Source of the DNA: Lachnospiraceae bacterium
Lineage (GTDB): Bacteria > Bacillota > Clostridia > Lachnospirales > Lachnospiraceae
Assembly (NCBI GenBank): GCA_014804645.1
Contig: JAAUZI010000063.1
Location: 1-56,990 of the forward strand
DNA: 56,990 bases
Direction: 5' to 3'
Part shown: positions 43,734 to 53,831 of the stretch, piece after piece
Layout: the number at the start of each line of letters is the position of its first letter
How positions within the stretch are numbered: the stretch's first letter is position 1
The notes under the pieces: model-generated
Seen by the model: only the letters and a program-made list of their open reading frames with translations
Told to the model about the DNA's origin: nothing
The model's database searches: none
Program-made: the position numbers and the translations under genes

Positions 43734-44978
43734 TCAGTAAGTCAGCCCACTCACAGGCTGCTGTCCCATAGGAAGCCGCATGTAAGATAAACTATTGCAC
43801 AGATACAGCGCCGTAGCCAGAGCGGCAATCAGGAAAATGGCTGGTATCACCCATCGCCACAGGACATCCTGTTTTTTTCGCAGTTCCCCTATGGTCCATG
43901 CGGCAGGAATTGTAAAAAGTATATTTGCCAGCATCCAGAATACACCTGGCGCCTCCAACAGACCTACAAAACGCAAAAAGGGCGCTCCCACTCTCTGCAC
44001 ATAATCCCACGGAAAATATTTTAAAGACGCCAGAGTCAGTACTCCCGCCACCGTCAGCAGCCCCTTTATCGTCTTGTGCATCTTTGGGCCGTATCCACTC
44101 CAATACATCCATATCATCAGCAAAAATACGCCTGCAAGTGCCATTCCCAAGCCTGGCATGTCCGGCCGGTAAGTCCAGTTAGTCATGAAAAAGCCAATTG
44201 TATACCCTTTTCCCATAATGCTGTCCAGGGGCAGATTCCATACTTGCATTCCGCCTTTTACTAGATACCTTGCCAGATATACGATTACCGGCATGGACAG
44301 CGCTGCTCCCGCCGCCAACAAAAACAGGCTGGCGAACCAACGTTCCCAGAGCATCAGATATACCCCTACACATCCTCCTATGATCACACCCCATCTTGCG
44401 TCCGCATACCAGATGCCCGCATAAGCAAGTGTCGATATACAGCCCCACACTACCTTTCTGCCCCGTCCCAAGCGCAACCGGACAAGTCCGCCTACAAGCA
44501 GCGGCATCAATGTCCAGACCAGAGACTGCCCCAGGTCCGCCTTGTCAAAACAGATATAAATGCGGTATGGACAACTCATATAAAATAATACACCATATAG
44601 CACCGTTACTTTGTTTTCAAAAAAAGAACTCATCATCCAATAGGCAGACCCCATGGTAGCTATTCCGATCATACCTGTAAAGATACAGAAGGACATCTGC
44701 TCTCCCACACCCAGCATCTGCATAGCTATTGCCGGTAAGAGCCATATTCCACTGTCAAAAGCCGCACTCTGACCACCGAAAGCTGTAATTAACTCGGGGG
44801 ACGGGAACCACGAAACGGCTCCCCCTGCAAGACTTTCTCTCATCTCCCGTATCCTACTAAGCCACATGACACCATCTCCTCCCTCCATCACGTAGCCGCA
44901 AAAGACAGGAGCAGATGTAAAAGCAAAAATCAGAATATATAGAATCACACACAATGTTTTTTTCTGCTTTTTATCCAC
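43734..44978 (-). CDS. Multi-spanning membrane protein (YfhO/PTPS-related GT-C-like), short paralogue
   Basis: A 414-residue protein with about ten membrane segments, starting MDKKQKKTLCVILYILIFAF. It shares with the next two genes the layout of a first extracytoplasmic loop with acidic residues (VMEGGDGVMWLSRIREMRES), and the motif LKYFPWDYVQ, which corresponds to TRYFPWDMVA and LEVFPWDKIQ in its neighbours. It lacks the C-terminal extracytoplasmic domain they have. Proteins of this kind resemble GT-C glycosyltransferases; a role in modifying surface glycans is likely, unproven. Start overlaps the upstream stop by 8 bp. Confidence 0.72.
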   Translation of the reverse strand: MDKKQKKTLCVILYILIFAFTSAPVFCGYVMEGGDGVMWLSRIREMRESLAGGAVSWFPSPELITAFGGQSAAFDSGIWLLPAIAMQMLGVGEQMSFCIFTGMIGIATMGSAYWMMSSFFENKVTVLYGVLFYMSCPYRIYICFDKADLGQSLVWTLMPLLVGGLVRLRLGRGRKVVWGCISTLAYAGIWYADARWGVIIGGCVGVYLMLWERWFASLFLLAAGAALSMPVIVYLARYLVKGGMQVWNLPLDSIMGKGYTIGFFMTNWTYRPDMPGLGMALAGVFLLMIWMYWSGYGPKMHKTIKGLLTVAGVLTLASLKYFPWDYVQRVGAPFLRFVGLLEAPGVFWMLANILFTIPAAWTIGELRKKQDVLWRWVIPAIFLIAALATALYLCNSLSYMRLPMGQQPVSGLTY

Positions 44979-47247
44979 GAGAAATCTTCCTTACCTTTCT
45001 ATATCGCTTGACTAAACCGATTCCCAGCCACAACAGGACTGTCGCGCCCGATATCCCCTCAGCCACCCGGAATAGCAAAAATCCCTTATATGCCACCCGA
45101 ATATTCCCTGCGTAACCCGAGGGAATGGCAATGCGCAGATCTCCATGCGCCCCTCTCTCCTCACTAATATAGGGAACCGCCATCTCCCCATCTGCATCGA
45201 TTCCATATCCTCTATAGCCTGTCAACGGCAGCTCCATATACAATTCCTGTGAAGTTTGATTCTCCACATAGAGATTAATTGTCAGCCCTTTCTTATCGTA
45301 ATCTCCCCACAACAGCCCCTCATCTGCTATAGGATCATGATATTGCATCTGCTGAACATCCATTCCTTTCAGAAGATACTCTCCGTTTACAACACTGATA
45401 TTTCCCATATTTTCGGCAGTATATAATCTGATTGGTCCAAGATTATAGGAAATTTCATTGACATGATAAAGCGTTGCCCACAGAGCAATCACCACAATCG
45501 CAACCATGCTTCCCGCCATAACCATACTGGCGTTCTGCACTTTCCAATGAGCACTTTCCTCTCTCAGCCATGGAACAAAGAATGCGGCCATAAATGAAAT
45601 AAATAATGTCGCAATAGCAAGGAGCCGAGTGGGAAACTGTATAGCTGTTGCCAACAGACCTACTCCCGGTATCTGTGCCACCATATCCCATGGAAAATAT
45701 CTTGTACTCAAAAACAAGGACAATACCCCCAACAGAGTTCCCCATTTCATTACTTTATCATATGGGTTCGCGGCGCTTTTCTCCCTGCGGCAGAGCCTGA
45801 CAGCGATATAGCACAGAGGGACTGCCCACAGAGCTGCGCCTATTTGAATCGGCTCGCAGTTATACATCTCCGTCTGACCACCCCCCATATAAGGGTACAT
45901 CTGCAAAATTCCAGCTATTCTTGTTCCCATATATTGAATGTCTTGTGTGACGATATCACCTAACTTATATTCATCCACAACAAGCATTTTTAGCAACGGG
46001 ATCCAGAACCATGCATTCACTAACATAAAAACGACTGCCGCTTTAACCAGTTCCCACAAGGTCTCTTTTCGGAACGTTTTCCGCCACATCACCAGCGCGG
46101 CCAATGCCAATACCACCACTGTCATCTCGCAGGTCAGTATATGAGACTGCAGGATACCGCTAAGTCCTATAATCAACGGGACTTTTGCTCCCCTGTAATC
46201 CTGTTTCTTCTCATCTTGGGTGTAGATGCGATAGAATCCGCAGATTACCATCGGCAGGAACATCATACCCAGATATTCTCCCACAGCATTGCGGTTGTAA
46301 ATATTATAGATATGGTAAGGAGCCAGTTCATACAGTACGCTGCCAAGCAGTGCTCCGTAGCGGCTCCCTGTACAACGGTAAAAAGAGCAGTAAGCGATCA
46401 CAGCCGTCCCTACCAGCACGGCAAACACAAAGAATTTGTACGCATCCATCAGCGAGAAACCGATCAGACGCAACAATGCCGGAAAGAATAAGAACAAATC
46501 CCCATAGAAACTGGAGACGGCATAGCCATGTCCATACAGCCAATATTCCTGTACCCTAACCGGGAATTGTTGTCCGTGCAGCAAAGTCTCTCTTAATCCT
46601 TCTATCCGCAATAAATGAAATGCTCCATCCGCACCTAAGTTCATATAATCTGTACAATATGGCAAATAAGCCAACAGAACACTCAGTGCCAAAACCGCTG
46701 CCACAGTTCCCTGCTCTATGGAAAAAGCTCCTCTCAATATCTTTTCCCGCAGCCAGATGAGTAAATTGATTCCCGTATTCGCCAGCAAAAGAATAAATGT
46801 CAGCATACGCCAACCTGCGCTTGTCCTGTACAGTTCAATTCCCTCCACCGGCTGTCCCGCTTCTCCAATATAATTGCAGATTACATAAGCACTGCCCACC
46901 TTGTCAATTACATATGCCTCTATATCTATTTCACGCCGATGAGCAAGAGCAGGGGCACCATTACTCCGCAGCGCCTGAAAACTGCTCTCCACAGCCCCCA
47001 CTGAGGGATACAATATACCTTCGTGATCTCTGCAATACATTCGCAAGCGATACACACCGGGATGCAGCGTAAACAAATCACTGAGATAGTAATTGCCACT
47101 CTCGTCTATATGCAGCCTATCTGCTATAGCATCCGCATCTGCGGAAAATATCAGTTTCTCTGGGCGAAAACAAAACAATAAGCATATAATCATCCCCAAC
47201 AGTTCTATTCCAACCAGCAGTTTGTGTCCGCTTATAAATCTCCGCAC
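44971..47247 (-). CDS. Large membrane protein (YfhO/PTPS-related GT-C-like)
   Basis: A 758-residue protein: one N-terminal membrane helix, a small extracytoplasmic beta domain (about 30-140), ten or so membrane segments containing NLGADGAFHLLRIEGLRETL (first-loop Asp, as in GT-C enzymes) and YELAPYHIYNIYNRNAVGEY, then a C-terminal extracytoplasmic domain (about 580-735) and a last helix. AAAGGAG precedes the GTG at 47247, which overlaps the upstream gene stop by 16 bp; the frame further upstream is the neighbour read in another frame. Likely a membrane glycosyltransferase-like enzyme using a lipid-linked sugar. Confidence 0.75.
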   Translation of the reverse strand: MRRFISGHKLLVGIELLGMIICLLFCFRPEKLIFSADADAIADRLHIDESGNYYLSDLFTLHPGVYRLRMYCRDHEGILYPSVGAVESSFQALRSNGAPALAHRREIDIEAYVIDKVGSAYVICNYIGEAGQPVEGIELYRTSAGWRMLTFILLLANTGINLLIWLREKILRGAFSIEQGTVAAVLALSVLLAYLPYCTDYMNLGADGAFHLLRIEGLRETLLHGQQFPVRVQEYWLYGHGYAVSSFYGDLFLFFPALLRLIGFSLMDAYKFFVFAVLVGTAVIAYCSFYRCTGSRYGALLGSVLYELAPYHIYNIYNRNAVGEYLGMMFLPMVICGFYRIYTQDEKKQDYRGAKVPLIIGLSGILQSHILTCEMTVVVLALAALVMWRKTFRKETLWELVKAAVVFMLVNAWFWIPLLKMLVVDEYKLGDIVTQDIQYMGTRIAGILQMYPYMGGGQTEMYNCEPIQIGAALWAVPLCYIAVRLCRREKSAANPYDKVMKWGTLLGVLSLFLSTRYFPWDMVAQIPGVGLLATAIQFPTRLLAIATLFISFMAAFFVPWLREESAHWKVQNASMVMAGSMVAIVVIALWATLYHVNEISYNLGPIRLYTAENMGNISVVNGEYLLKGMDVQQMQYHDPIADEGLLWGDYDKKGLTINLYVENQTSQELYMELPLTGYRGYGIDADGEMAVPYISEERGAHGDLRIAIPSGYAGNIRVAYKGFLLFRVAEGISGATVLLWLGIGLVKRYRKVRKISRG

Positions 47248-49496
47248 TTTTTCTTCTCCTTTCGGTGTCGTACATATACCACCAGAAAGCTCAGTAGCAT
47301 CATATAGCTGATGATTTCTGCAACGCGCCAATACCACGGACTGACAAATCTAACAGTAACCCGCATATCAAAACCCGCTGGTATGAGCACCCTGATCACA
47401 TTATTATCCCCTTTGCATACAGGCAACTGCACTCTTTCCTCCCCAGCATATGCCTGATACCCATAGTAGTGAAGCAGTGGCAGCTCCACATATCCTTCCT
47501 GGTCGCCGACATTGCTACACCTGAAGTCCGCACGCAGCGCCCCTTTCTCATATTCTGTTATTAAAATATTCCCGCCTGTAACAGGAGCATGATATAACAA
47601 TGTTTCTTCCTGTGTACCTTGCACCAGATATTCCGCTCCTGAAATATAACCTCTTCCCATCTCCTCATCATTATACAGGATCACATGATTGTGGTCCCTA
47701 ATTACATAATCGTAGAGATACAGGCCAGAAGTTACAATTCCCGTCAGTGCGCACAGCAAACCCACAAAATAAGATATTTTCTGTCCCCTTTCCCTGAAAT
47801 AATACAAACAGCAGCAAAACAGCAGAACCAGAAATGTACTTGCCCAACCCAGAAAACGATTAGGGAACTGCAAGCTACTGACCAGAGACGCAGCCAGCCG
47901 ACTGCTATTCTGGATTTTATCCCATGGAAAGACCTCAAGGCTCATCCACATCAGCAGCGCACTGAAAACAAGGGAGAGCTTGCCCACCTTATATATTTGC
48001 TTGTCCGAATCTTTAAATCTGCCGAAAAACCACAATCCCCCAAAGGTCAGAAAACCTAATATCAGAATAAATCCTACCCCCAACGCATGGGAATGCCGCA
48101 TACCTGATTCCCCAATCAGCGCATTATCTCCAAGCCTCCACCAGTTAAACAATAACTGGGCTAAATATAATCCTCTTTCCTGAATCGGCCTCGCCCACAC
48201 ATGCTTGATATGCAGATCCTCCCGAATATAATAGTCAAAAAAGGGAACAAGAAACCAGAGACTTAGAAAAAAAGCAGCTCCGGCACCCTTGCACAATTCC
48301 CATAGTGTCTCTTTACGAAATATTTTCTTAATAGTCACAGTACACAGCAATAGAGTCAGAAATGCTGTAATTTCACAGCTGAGTACATGCGTTTGAAGAA
48401 GTCCCGCATATCCAAGTGCCAGCGGAACCCAGCAGCTGCGATATGCTTTATCCTGTACATCCTCTGTAAACACACGCCAAAAACCATAGACAACCAGCGG
48501 CATAAATGTAACCGCACTTCCTTCTCCCACTGCAGATGTGATTACCAGTTTGTATATTCGAAAAACGGACAGGCTATATAGTGCGCTCCCCACCACACCT
48601 ATATATTTATTATCACATATTTTGTAGAAAGAATAATAGGCAATCCACACAGTTAGTACATTGAGCGCTATGACATAGCAATTATAGGAAAAGGTAACAG
48701 GGAAACCTATAATCCGCAGCAGAGCCGGAAACAGCAGTAAAGTACCACAGTAAAATATACCATTGGCATATCCATGTCCATGTACCCATTCAGGTTCCAG
48801 CCTTACCGGAAATTGTCCAGATAAAATTCCATCCTTGATACCTTCTATTCTTTGCAAATGATAGGTTAAATCCGCTCCCGAGGGCATCATTCCAGCCAAA
48901 TAGGGAATAGAAACCACCAATACCAAAACAGACAGTAGAAATATCACATTTTTATTTTCCTGCGAGATACTATACCGCCGGTCATACCACCGCAGCATCA
49001 GTATGGCCAGCAATAGTAACGTTACTGCCACAATAACGGTCAAACAGATTCCCCACAGCCCATTAGTCTCATAAATACGCAGATTCCCTGTTTGCAAATA
49101 TCCCTGCCCATCATATTTGATCAAAATCTGTAGTGTGTCAGTCTGCTCAAAGAGCCACATATCAAATTCTGTTTTGGACAATCCACTATACAACTGATCC
49201 CCATGCGTCAGCAATCCGCCTGCAAAAACATTACCATCCTCCACCCAGCACAAATTCTGTATATCTGTACTGCAGGAGTACACAAGCTCCACGCGGTACA
49301 CTCCCGGCGAAAGACTGATTCCCTCAAAAACGGGATAATCACTGATAGCGATCCCCTCCTGAAACAGAGTTTCTCCTTCATATAGATATTCCCTGTTTGG
49401 CCACAACATCCGAACCACACATAAAAACACCAAAAATGTAGCCACCAGCAATATTATCCTCGTACTTTTCAGTTTCCAGAAATCTGCTGTTTTCAT
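47232..49496 (-). CDS. Large membrane protein (YfhO/PTPS-related GT-C-like)
   Basis: A 754-residue paralogue of the previous gene with the same order of parts: N-terminal helix, beta domain (SDYPVFEGISLSPGVYRVEL), membrane core with MPSGADLTYHLQRIEGIKDG and YSLSVFRIYKLVITSAVGEG, then SHVLSCE-like segment and a C-terminal domain with VELPLLHYYGYQAYAGEERV. GGGGAGAGAGA supports the ATG at 49496. The three genes form one operon with overlapping ends, so they probably act on the same cell-surface polymer. Confidence 0.75.
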   Translation of the reverse strand: MKTADFWKLKSTRIILLVATFLVFLCVVRMLWPNREYLYEGETLFQEGIAISDYPVFEGISLSPGVYRVELVYSCSTDIQNLCWVEDGNVFAGGLLTHGDQLYSGLSKTEFDMWLFEQTDTLQILIKYDGQGYLQTGNLRIYETNGLWGICLTVIVAVTLLLLAILMLRWYDRRYSISQENKNVIFLLSVLVLVVSIPYLAGMMPSGADLTYHLQRIEGIKDGILSGQFPVRLEPEWVHGHGYANGIFYCGTLLLFPALLRIIGFPVTFSYNCYVIALNVLTVWIAYYSFYKICDNKYIGVVGSALYSLSVFRIYKLVITSAVGEGSAVTFMPLVVYGFWRVFTEDVQDKAYRSCWVPLALGYAGLLQTHVLSCEITAFLTLLLCTVTIKKIFRKETLWELCKGAGAAFFLSLWFLVPFFDYYIREDLHIKHVWARPIQERGLYLAQLLFNWWRLGDNALIGESGMRHSHALGVGFILILGFLTFGGLWFFGRFKDSDKQIYKVGKLSLVFSALLMWMSLEVFPWDKIQNSSRLAASLVSSLQFPNRFLGWASTFLVLLFCCCLYYFRERGQKISYFVGLLCALTGIVTSGLYLYDYVIRDHNHVILYNDEEMGRGYISGAEYLVQGTQEETLLYHAPVTGGNILITEYEKGALRADFRCSNVGDQEGYVELPLLHYYGYQAYAGEERVQLPVCKGDNNVIRVLIPAGFDMRVTVRFVSPWYWRVAEIISYMMLLSFLVVYVRHRKEKKKCGDL

Positions 49497-49630
49497 TCTC
49501 TCTCCCCTCATGCATTCTTGGTTATAAACCCCTTTGCATTATGGCATTACCGAAAAAGAGGATACCCTGCTGGCAGTTCCATCAGATGAACCAAGCATTT
49601 CTCGTCCTCATAACTCTGCTATCTTATTAT

Positions 49631-50683
49631 CTATCTGTATTCCATCTCCACCCTCACATGGTTCCCCCGCAGGGTCACAGTAGCCACGCTGCCCACCACC
49701 AAAGGCATCATGGGACTGAGATGCCCGATATCCAGGTCCATAATCACAGGGACATTGTATTTCGCTGCCACAGCCAGCACCGCCTGATAAGCGTCCAAGT
49801 CCATCATGGGTTCGCTGTTTAAGGCTCTGCCAAAGAGAAAGCCCTTTACATGCTTAAACCACCCCGCCTGCTCCATCTGCCACATGGCCCGGCGAATACC
49901 CATCACATTCAGGTCACAGGCCTCCAGCATCCACAGAATTCCATCCTCCCGGTATTTTTCACAGAATGCCGCCGTGCCGTCATACTTTGTCCCCAGGAGA
50001 TTGACCAGACAGTCCATACAGCCGCCCAACAGTCTGCCGGTGACGCACAGCTCCGCTTTCTCCTCCCCGGGATTCATAATCATTTTCCCTCCCGCATACG
50101 CCTTAATCGCCAACGGCTCGGTCACATGGTAGGGCTGCAGCGGGTTTTCCTCATCCCGCAGAGATTCCCTCTCCCACATGGGATAACTCTCCACCACCCG
50201 CTTTGCGCCTGTCAACAGTTCATAGGCGTCCCGGATAGACGCATGCCAGGGTTCCATACCGAAACTGGCGGCGCAGGGACCGTAGATGGCCGCCGTGTCA
50301 CACAGTGTCACCAGCGGATACACCAGATTGGTGTTATCGGAATATCCCATGAACCATTTGGCGGGCGCCTGAGCCAGCTGTCCAAAGTCCACATGCTCCA
50401 ATATCTCACACATAAGCTCGCCGCCACCGCAGGAGATCAACACGTCCGACTCCTGCCCACAGAACATTTGCATAACCTCCGCACCGCATTTCTCTGGCGT
50501 ATTGCTGATACCGATTCCCTCGCCCACGTAACAGTTAGGCCCCAGTACCGTCCTGTATCCCATTTCCTGCCATCTGTCCAGCGCATGGTCAAACGCACTT
50601 CTGTAAGGCTCTGTATTACAGCCAAATGAAGGAGCCAGAAAACCAATGGTATCCCCTTTTTTCAGATCTTTCGGATATCTCAT
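49631..50683 (-). CDS. S66-family LD-carboxypeptidase (LdcA/MccF type)
   Basis: A 350-residue peptidase. The nucleophile Ser is in FMGYSDNTNL (about residue 110), Glu in LEACDLNVMG and His in LDIGHLSPMMP complete the catalytic triad. CGGGELMCEIL before the nucleophile is a family hallmark. LdcA removes the last D-alanine from peptidoglycan tetrapeptides; MccF cleaves microcin C-type compounds. GGGAGGGAAT supports the ATG at 50683. Its position next to lysA and ddh favours a cell-wall role. Confidence 0.88.
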   Translation of the reverse strand: MRYPKDLKKGDTIGFLAPSFGCNTEPYRSAFDHALDRWQEMGYRTVLGPNCYVGEGIGISNTPEKCGAEVMQMFCGQESDVLISCGGGELMCEILEHVDFGQLAQAPAKWFMGYSDNTNLVYPLVTLCDTAAIYGPCAASFGMEPWHASIRDAYELLTGAKRVVESYPMWERESLRDEENPLQPYHVTEPLAIKAYAGGKMIMNPGEEKAELCVTGRLLGGCMDCLVNLLGTKYDGTAAFCEKYREDGILWMLEACDLNVMGIRRAMWQMEQAGWFKHVKGFLFGRALNSEPMMDLDAYQAVLAVAAKYNVPVIMDLDIGHLSPMMPLVVGSVATVTLRGNHVRVEMEYR

Positions 50684-50792
50684 ATTCCCTCCCGACATAT
50701 CGCAGACATCCTGCAATACTTACACCATTCACATTATCATTCACAGCCAGAATCCGGCATCCTCATATCCCCCGGCGCTGTCCGGCCAGAAG

Positions 50793-52070
50793 CTATTTGT
50801 CCGGAAACATTTTATCAAATATTTCAAATTCATCAAAGGTCGCAAAATAATCCCTCGCCGTCTCCGCCCGCCGGATCAGCTGCACGCTGCCGTCCTCTTT
50901 CAGCAGCAGCTCCGCCGATTTCAGTTTCCCGTTGTAATTGTATCCCATGGCAAAACCATGGGCGCCGGTGTCGTGAATGACAAGGTAGTCACCGATTTCC
51001 ACCTCAGGCAGCATGCGGTCTATCGCAAATTTATCGTTGTTTTCACACAGAGATCCCGCCACGTCATACATATGGTCACAGGGCTGCTCCTCCTTGCCCA
51101 GCACGGTAATATGGTGATACGCGCCATACATGGCCGGACGCATCAGATTCACGGCGCAGGCATCCACCCCCAGATACTCCTTGTATATATGTTTCTCATG
51201 GATTACCTGTGTCACCAGATGCCCATAAGGCGCCATCATGAACCGCCCCAGCTCCGTGTAGATCGCCACATCTCCCATGCCCGCAGGAACCAGAACTTCC
51301 TCGTAAACCTTGCGTACGCTCTCACCGATGACACGAATGTCATTGGGGGTCTGCTCCGGGCGATAGGGAACGCCGATACCCCCTGAAAGGTTGATAAACC
51401 GGATATGGGCGCCGGTCTCCTCTTTCAGTTTTACAGCCAGTTCAAACAGCTGTTTCGCCAGAACCGGATAGTACTCATTGGTCACAGTGTTGCTGGCCAA
51501 GAATGCATGGATACCGAAATGCTCCACACCTTTTTCCTTCAAAATCCTGTATCCCTCAAACATCTGCTCTGTGGTAAAGCCGTACTTGGCGTCGCCCGGA
51601 TTGTCCATGATATCTGTTCCCAGAGAGAAGTACCCGCCGGGATTGAAACGGCAGCTCACGGTCTTTGGCAGATACCCCAGAGTCTTTTCCAGAAAATCAA
51701 TATGGGTGATATCGTCAAGATTGATCGTTGCGCCGATTTTGGCCGCATAGGCAAACTCCTCCGCCGGGGTGTCATTGGAGGAAAACATGATATCCTCCCC
51801 CGGAATCCCCATTGCATGGCTCAGCATCAGCTCCGTCATGGAGGAACAGTCTGTACCGCAGCCATAATCCCTGAGAATATCTATCAAAAAGGGATTGGGA
51901 GTCGCCTTTACCGCAAAAAACTCCTTGTAGCCCGGATTCCAGGCAAATGCCTCTTTAAGCGCCTTTGCATTGGCCCGGATGCCCTTCTCGTCATAGATAT
52001 GAAAGGGCGTCGGGTATGTCTTTACGATTTCCTCTATCTGTGCCTTAGTTACAAATGCTTCCTTTTTCAT
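50793..52070 (-). CDS. lysA: Diaminopimelate decarboxylase (or close PLP decarboxylase)
   Basis: A 425-residue fold-III PLP enzyme. Lys55 in FFAVKATPNP binds PLP; the TIM-barrel has FGIHAFLASN, INLSGGIGVPY (glycine loop for phosphate) and ELGRFMMAPYG; the C-terminal domain has GSLCENNDKFA with the catalytic Cys and HDTGAHGFAMGYNYNGK. It converts meso-diaminopimelate to lysine. The nearby ddh gene makes the substrate in one step, so the two form a short lysine branch. Confidence 0.9.
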   Translation of the reverse strand: MKKEAFVTKAQIEEIVKTYPTPFHIYDEKGIRANAKALKEAFAWNPGYKEFFAVKATPNPFLIDILRDYGCGTDCSSMTELMLSHAMGIPGEDIMFSSNDTPAEEFAYAAKIGATINLDDITHIDFLEKTLGYLPKTVSCRFNPGGYFSLGTDIMDNPGDAKYGFTTEQMFEGYRILKEKGVEHFGIHAFLASNTVTNEYYPVLAKQLFELAVKLKEETGAHIRFINLSGGIGVPYRPEQTPNDIRVIGESVRKVYEEVLVPAGMGDVAIYTELGRFMMAPYGHLVTQVIHEKHIYKEYLGVDACAVNLMRPAMYGAYHHITVLGKEEQPCDHMYDVAGSLCENNDKFAIDRMLPEVEIGDYLVIHDTGAHGFAMGYNYNGKLKSAELLLKEDGSVQLIRRAETARDYFATFDEFEIFDKMFPDK

Positions 52071-52107
52071 CTCTTCCTCGTTCCTCTTTCTCGTGTCCTC
52101 TTCGCAC

Positions 52108-53094
52108 CTACAGTAAATGTGCCCGCATCTCCTCGGGACTCATGGCGCTCAAATATGCCGGAGCCACGTCAAACACCGTCTTGCACCCCGTCATGCCCTC
52201 CCGATTCATGCGATACGCCGCCCGGGCATAGGCAGTCAGCACACAGGCCGTAAACTCTGGATTGGAATCCAGTTTCAGGCTGTATTCAATCACATGGTTG
52301 TGTTCGCCGTTCACACCTGTTTTTCCTGTGCGCAGCACAAGACCCCCATGAGGAATACCGGCATGCTCCCTGAGGAGCTCCTCCTCGGTAATGAAATGTA
52401 CCGTGGTATCATAATCCGCAAAATAATTGGGCATGGACTTAATCTCCTGCTCGATCCGCTCCCTGTCAGCGCCTTCCTCTGCCACCACAAAGCATTCTCT
52501 GGTATGTTTTTGTCGGGTGGTAAGCTCCGGGTTCTCGCAGGCCCGCACGGCTGCCAGAGCGGAGTCCACCGGAATCGTATACTGCTTTGCGTTCTTCACC
52601 CCGGGAATACGCCGAATGGCATCGGAATGCCCCTGACTGATTCCCTTGCCCCAGAACGTATAGTCACTTCCGTCCCGCAGAATTGCATTGGCATACAGGC
52701 GATTTAAAGAAAACATTCCCGGGTCCCAGCCCACGGAAATCATTGCCACCTTTCCGCCTTTTCTGGCCGCCTGGTCCACTGCCTCAAAATGTTGGGGAAT
52801 GTTGGCATGGGTGTCAAAACTGTCAATCACATTAAAATATCCGGCATACTCAGGGGTCTGCCGGGGCAAATCTGTGGCCGATCCGCCGCAGAGCATCAGC
52901 ACATCGATCTTATCCTTTTTCTCCAACAGCTGGTCTGCCCCGTATACCGGCACACCGCTGACGGTTTTTACCCCTGAAGGGTCCCGGCGGGTAAATACCG
53001 CCACCAATTCCATATCCTCGTTCTGACGCACGGCACACTCAATGCCTCTGCCCAGATTACCATATCCCATAATTGCAATCCTAATCTTTTCCAT
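52108..53094 (-). CDS. ddh: meso-Diaminopimelate dehydrogenase
   Basis: A 328-residue NADP-dependent enzyme. The nucleotide-binding motif is IAIMGYGNLGRGIE, and substrate-site segments are IDSFDTHANIPQHF, ISVGWDPGMFSLNRL and TFWGKGISQGHSDAIRRIPG, all diagnostic. It converts tetrahydrodipicolinate, ammonia and NADPH to meso-diaminopimelate in one step. It is 37 bp upstream of lysA in the same direction. Confidence 0.95.
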   Translation of the reverse strand: MEKIRIAIMGYGNLGRGIECAVRQNEDMELVAVFTRRDPSGVKTVSGVPVYGADQLLEKKDKIDVLMLCGGSATDLPRQTPEYAGYFNVIDSFDTHANIPQHFEAVDQAARKGGKVAMISVGWDPGMFSLNRLYANAILRDGSDYTFWGKGISQGHSDAIRRIPGVKNAKQYTIPVDSALAAVRACENPELTTRQKHTRECFVVAEEGADRERIEQEIKSMPNYFADYDTTVHFITEEELLREHAGIPHGGLVLRTGKTGVNGEHNHVIEYSLKLDSNPEFTACVLTAYARAAYRMNREGMTGCKTVFDVAPAYLSAMSPEEMRAHLL

Positions 53095-53127
53095 ATTAGC
53101 CTCCTGTTATGAAGTTCCACATATTCC

Positions 53128-53802
53128 CTACACATCCTCAATCTGCCAGTCTATGGGGGCCACTCCGTGCTCCTCCAGAAATCGATTGGTTTGACTGAAG
53201 GGTTTACTGCCAAAGAAACCATTGTATGCCGACAGCGGACTGGGATGGGGCGCTTTCAGTATCAGATGGTTCGAATTATTCAGCATCCTCTCCTTAGTCT
53301 GGGCTGGTCTGCCCCAGAGGATAAAAACAATGGGCCTGTCCTGCTTATTCAGCGCCGCTATGGCAGCATCCGTAAATTCTTCCCATCCCTTTCCTCTGTG
53401 GGAATTGGCCATATGCGCCCGGACAGTCAGCACCGTATTGAGCATCAGCACTCCCTGCTCAGCCCATTTCACCAGATAACCATTGTTGGGAATCCTGCAT
53501 CCCAGATCATCGTACAGCTCTTTATAAATATTTACCAGAGAGGGCGGAATATCCACCTCCGGCCTCACAGAAAAACACAGTCCATGTGCCTGCCCCACAT
53601 TGTGATAGGGATCCTGCCCCAAAATCACCACTTTCACCTGGCTTAAGGGAGTCAGGTGAAAGGCATTAAAAATATCATCCGCTGGCGGAAATATCTGTGT
53701 ACTGTTGTACTCATCCTTAACAAACTGAAACAGTTTGGCATAATAGGGCTTGCGAAACTCCGGCTCCATCTCCGTGAGCCAGTCATTGTTTATCATTGCC
53801 AT
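53128..53802 (-). CDS. ung: Uracil-DNA glycosylase, family 1
   Basis: A 224-residue repair enzyme that removes uracil from DNA. Catalytic GQDPYHNVGQAHG includes the Asp that activates water; LLNTVLTVRAHMANSHRGKG and the DNA-intercalation loop HPSPLSAYNGFFG are complete. GAGAGGTGATTTA supports the ATG at 53802. The length is normal for family 1. Confidence 0.96.
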   Translation of the reverse strand: MAMINNDWLTEMEPEFRKPYYAKLFQFVKDEYNSTQIFPPADDIFNAFHLTPLSQVKVVILGQDPYHNVGQAHGLCFSVRPEVDIPPSLVNIYKELYDDLGCRIPNNGYLVKWAEQGVLMLNTVLTVRAHMANSHRGKGWEEFTDAAIAALNKQDRPIVFILWGRPAQTKERMLNNSNHLILKAPHPSPLSAYNGFFGSKPFSQTNRFLEEHGVAPIDWQIEDV

Positions 53803-53831
53803 TAAATCACCTCTCAAACGCTCAAAGATAT

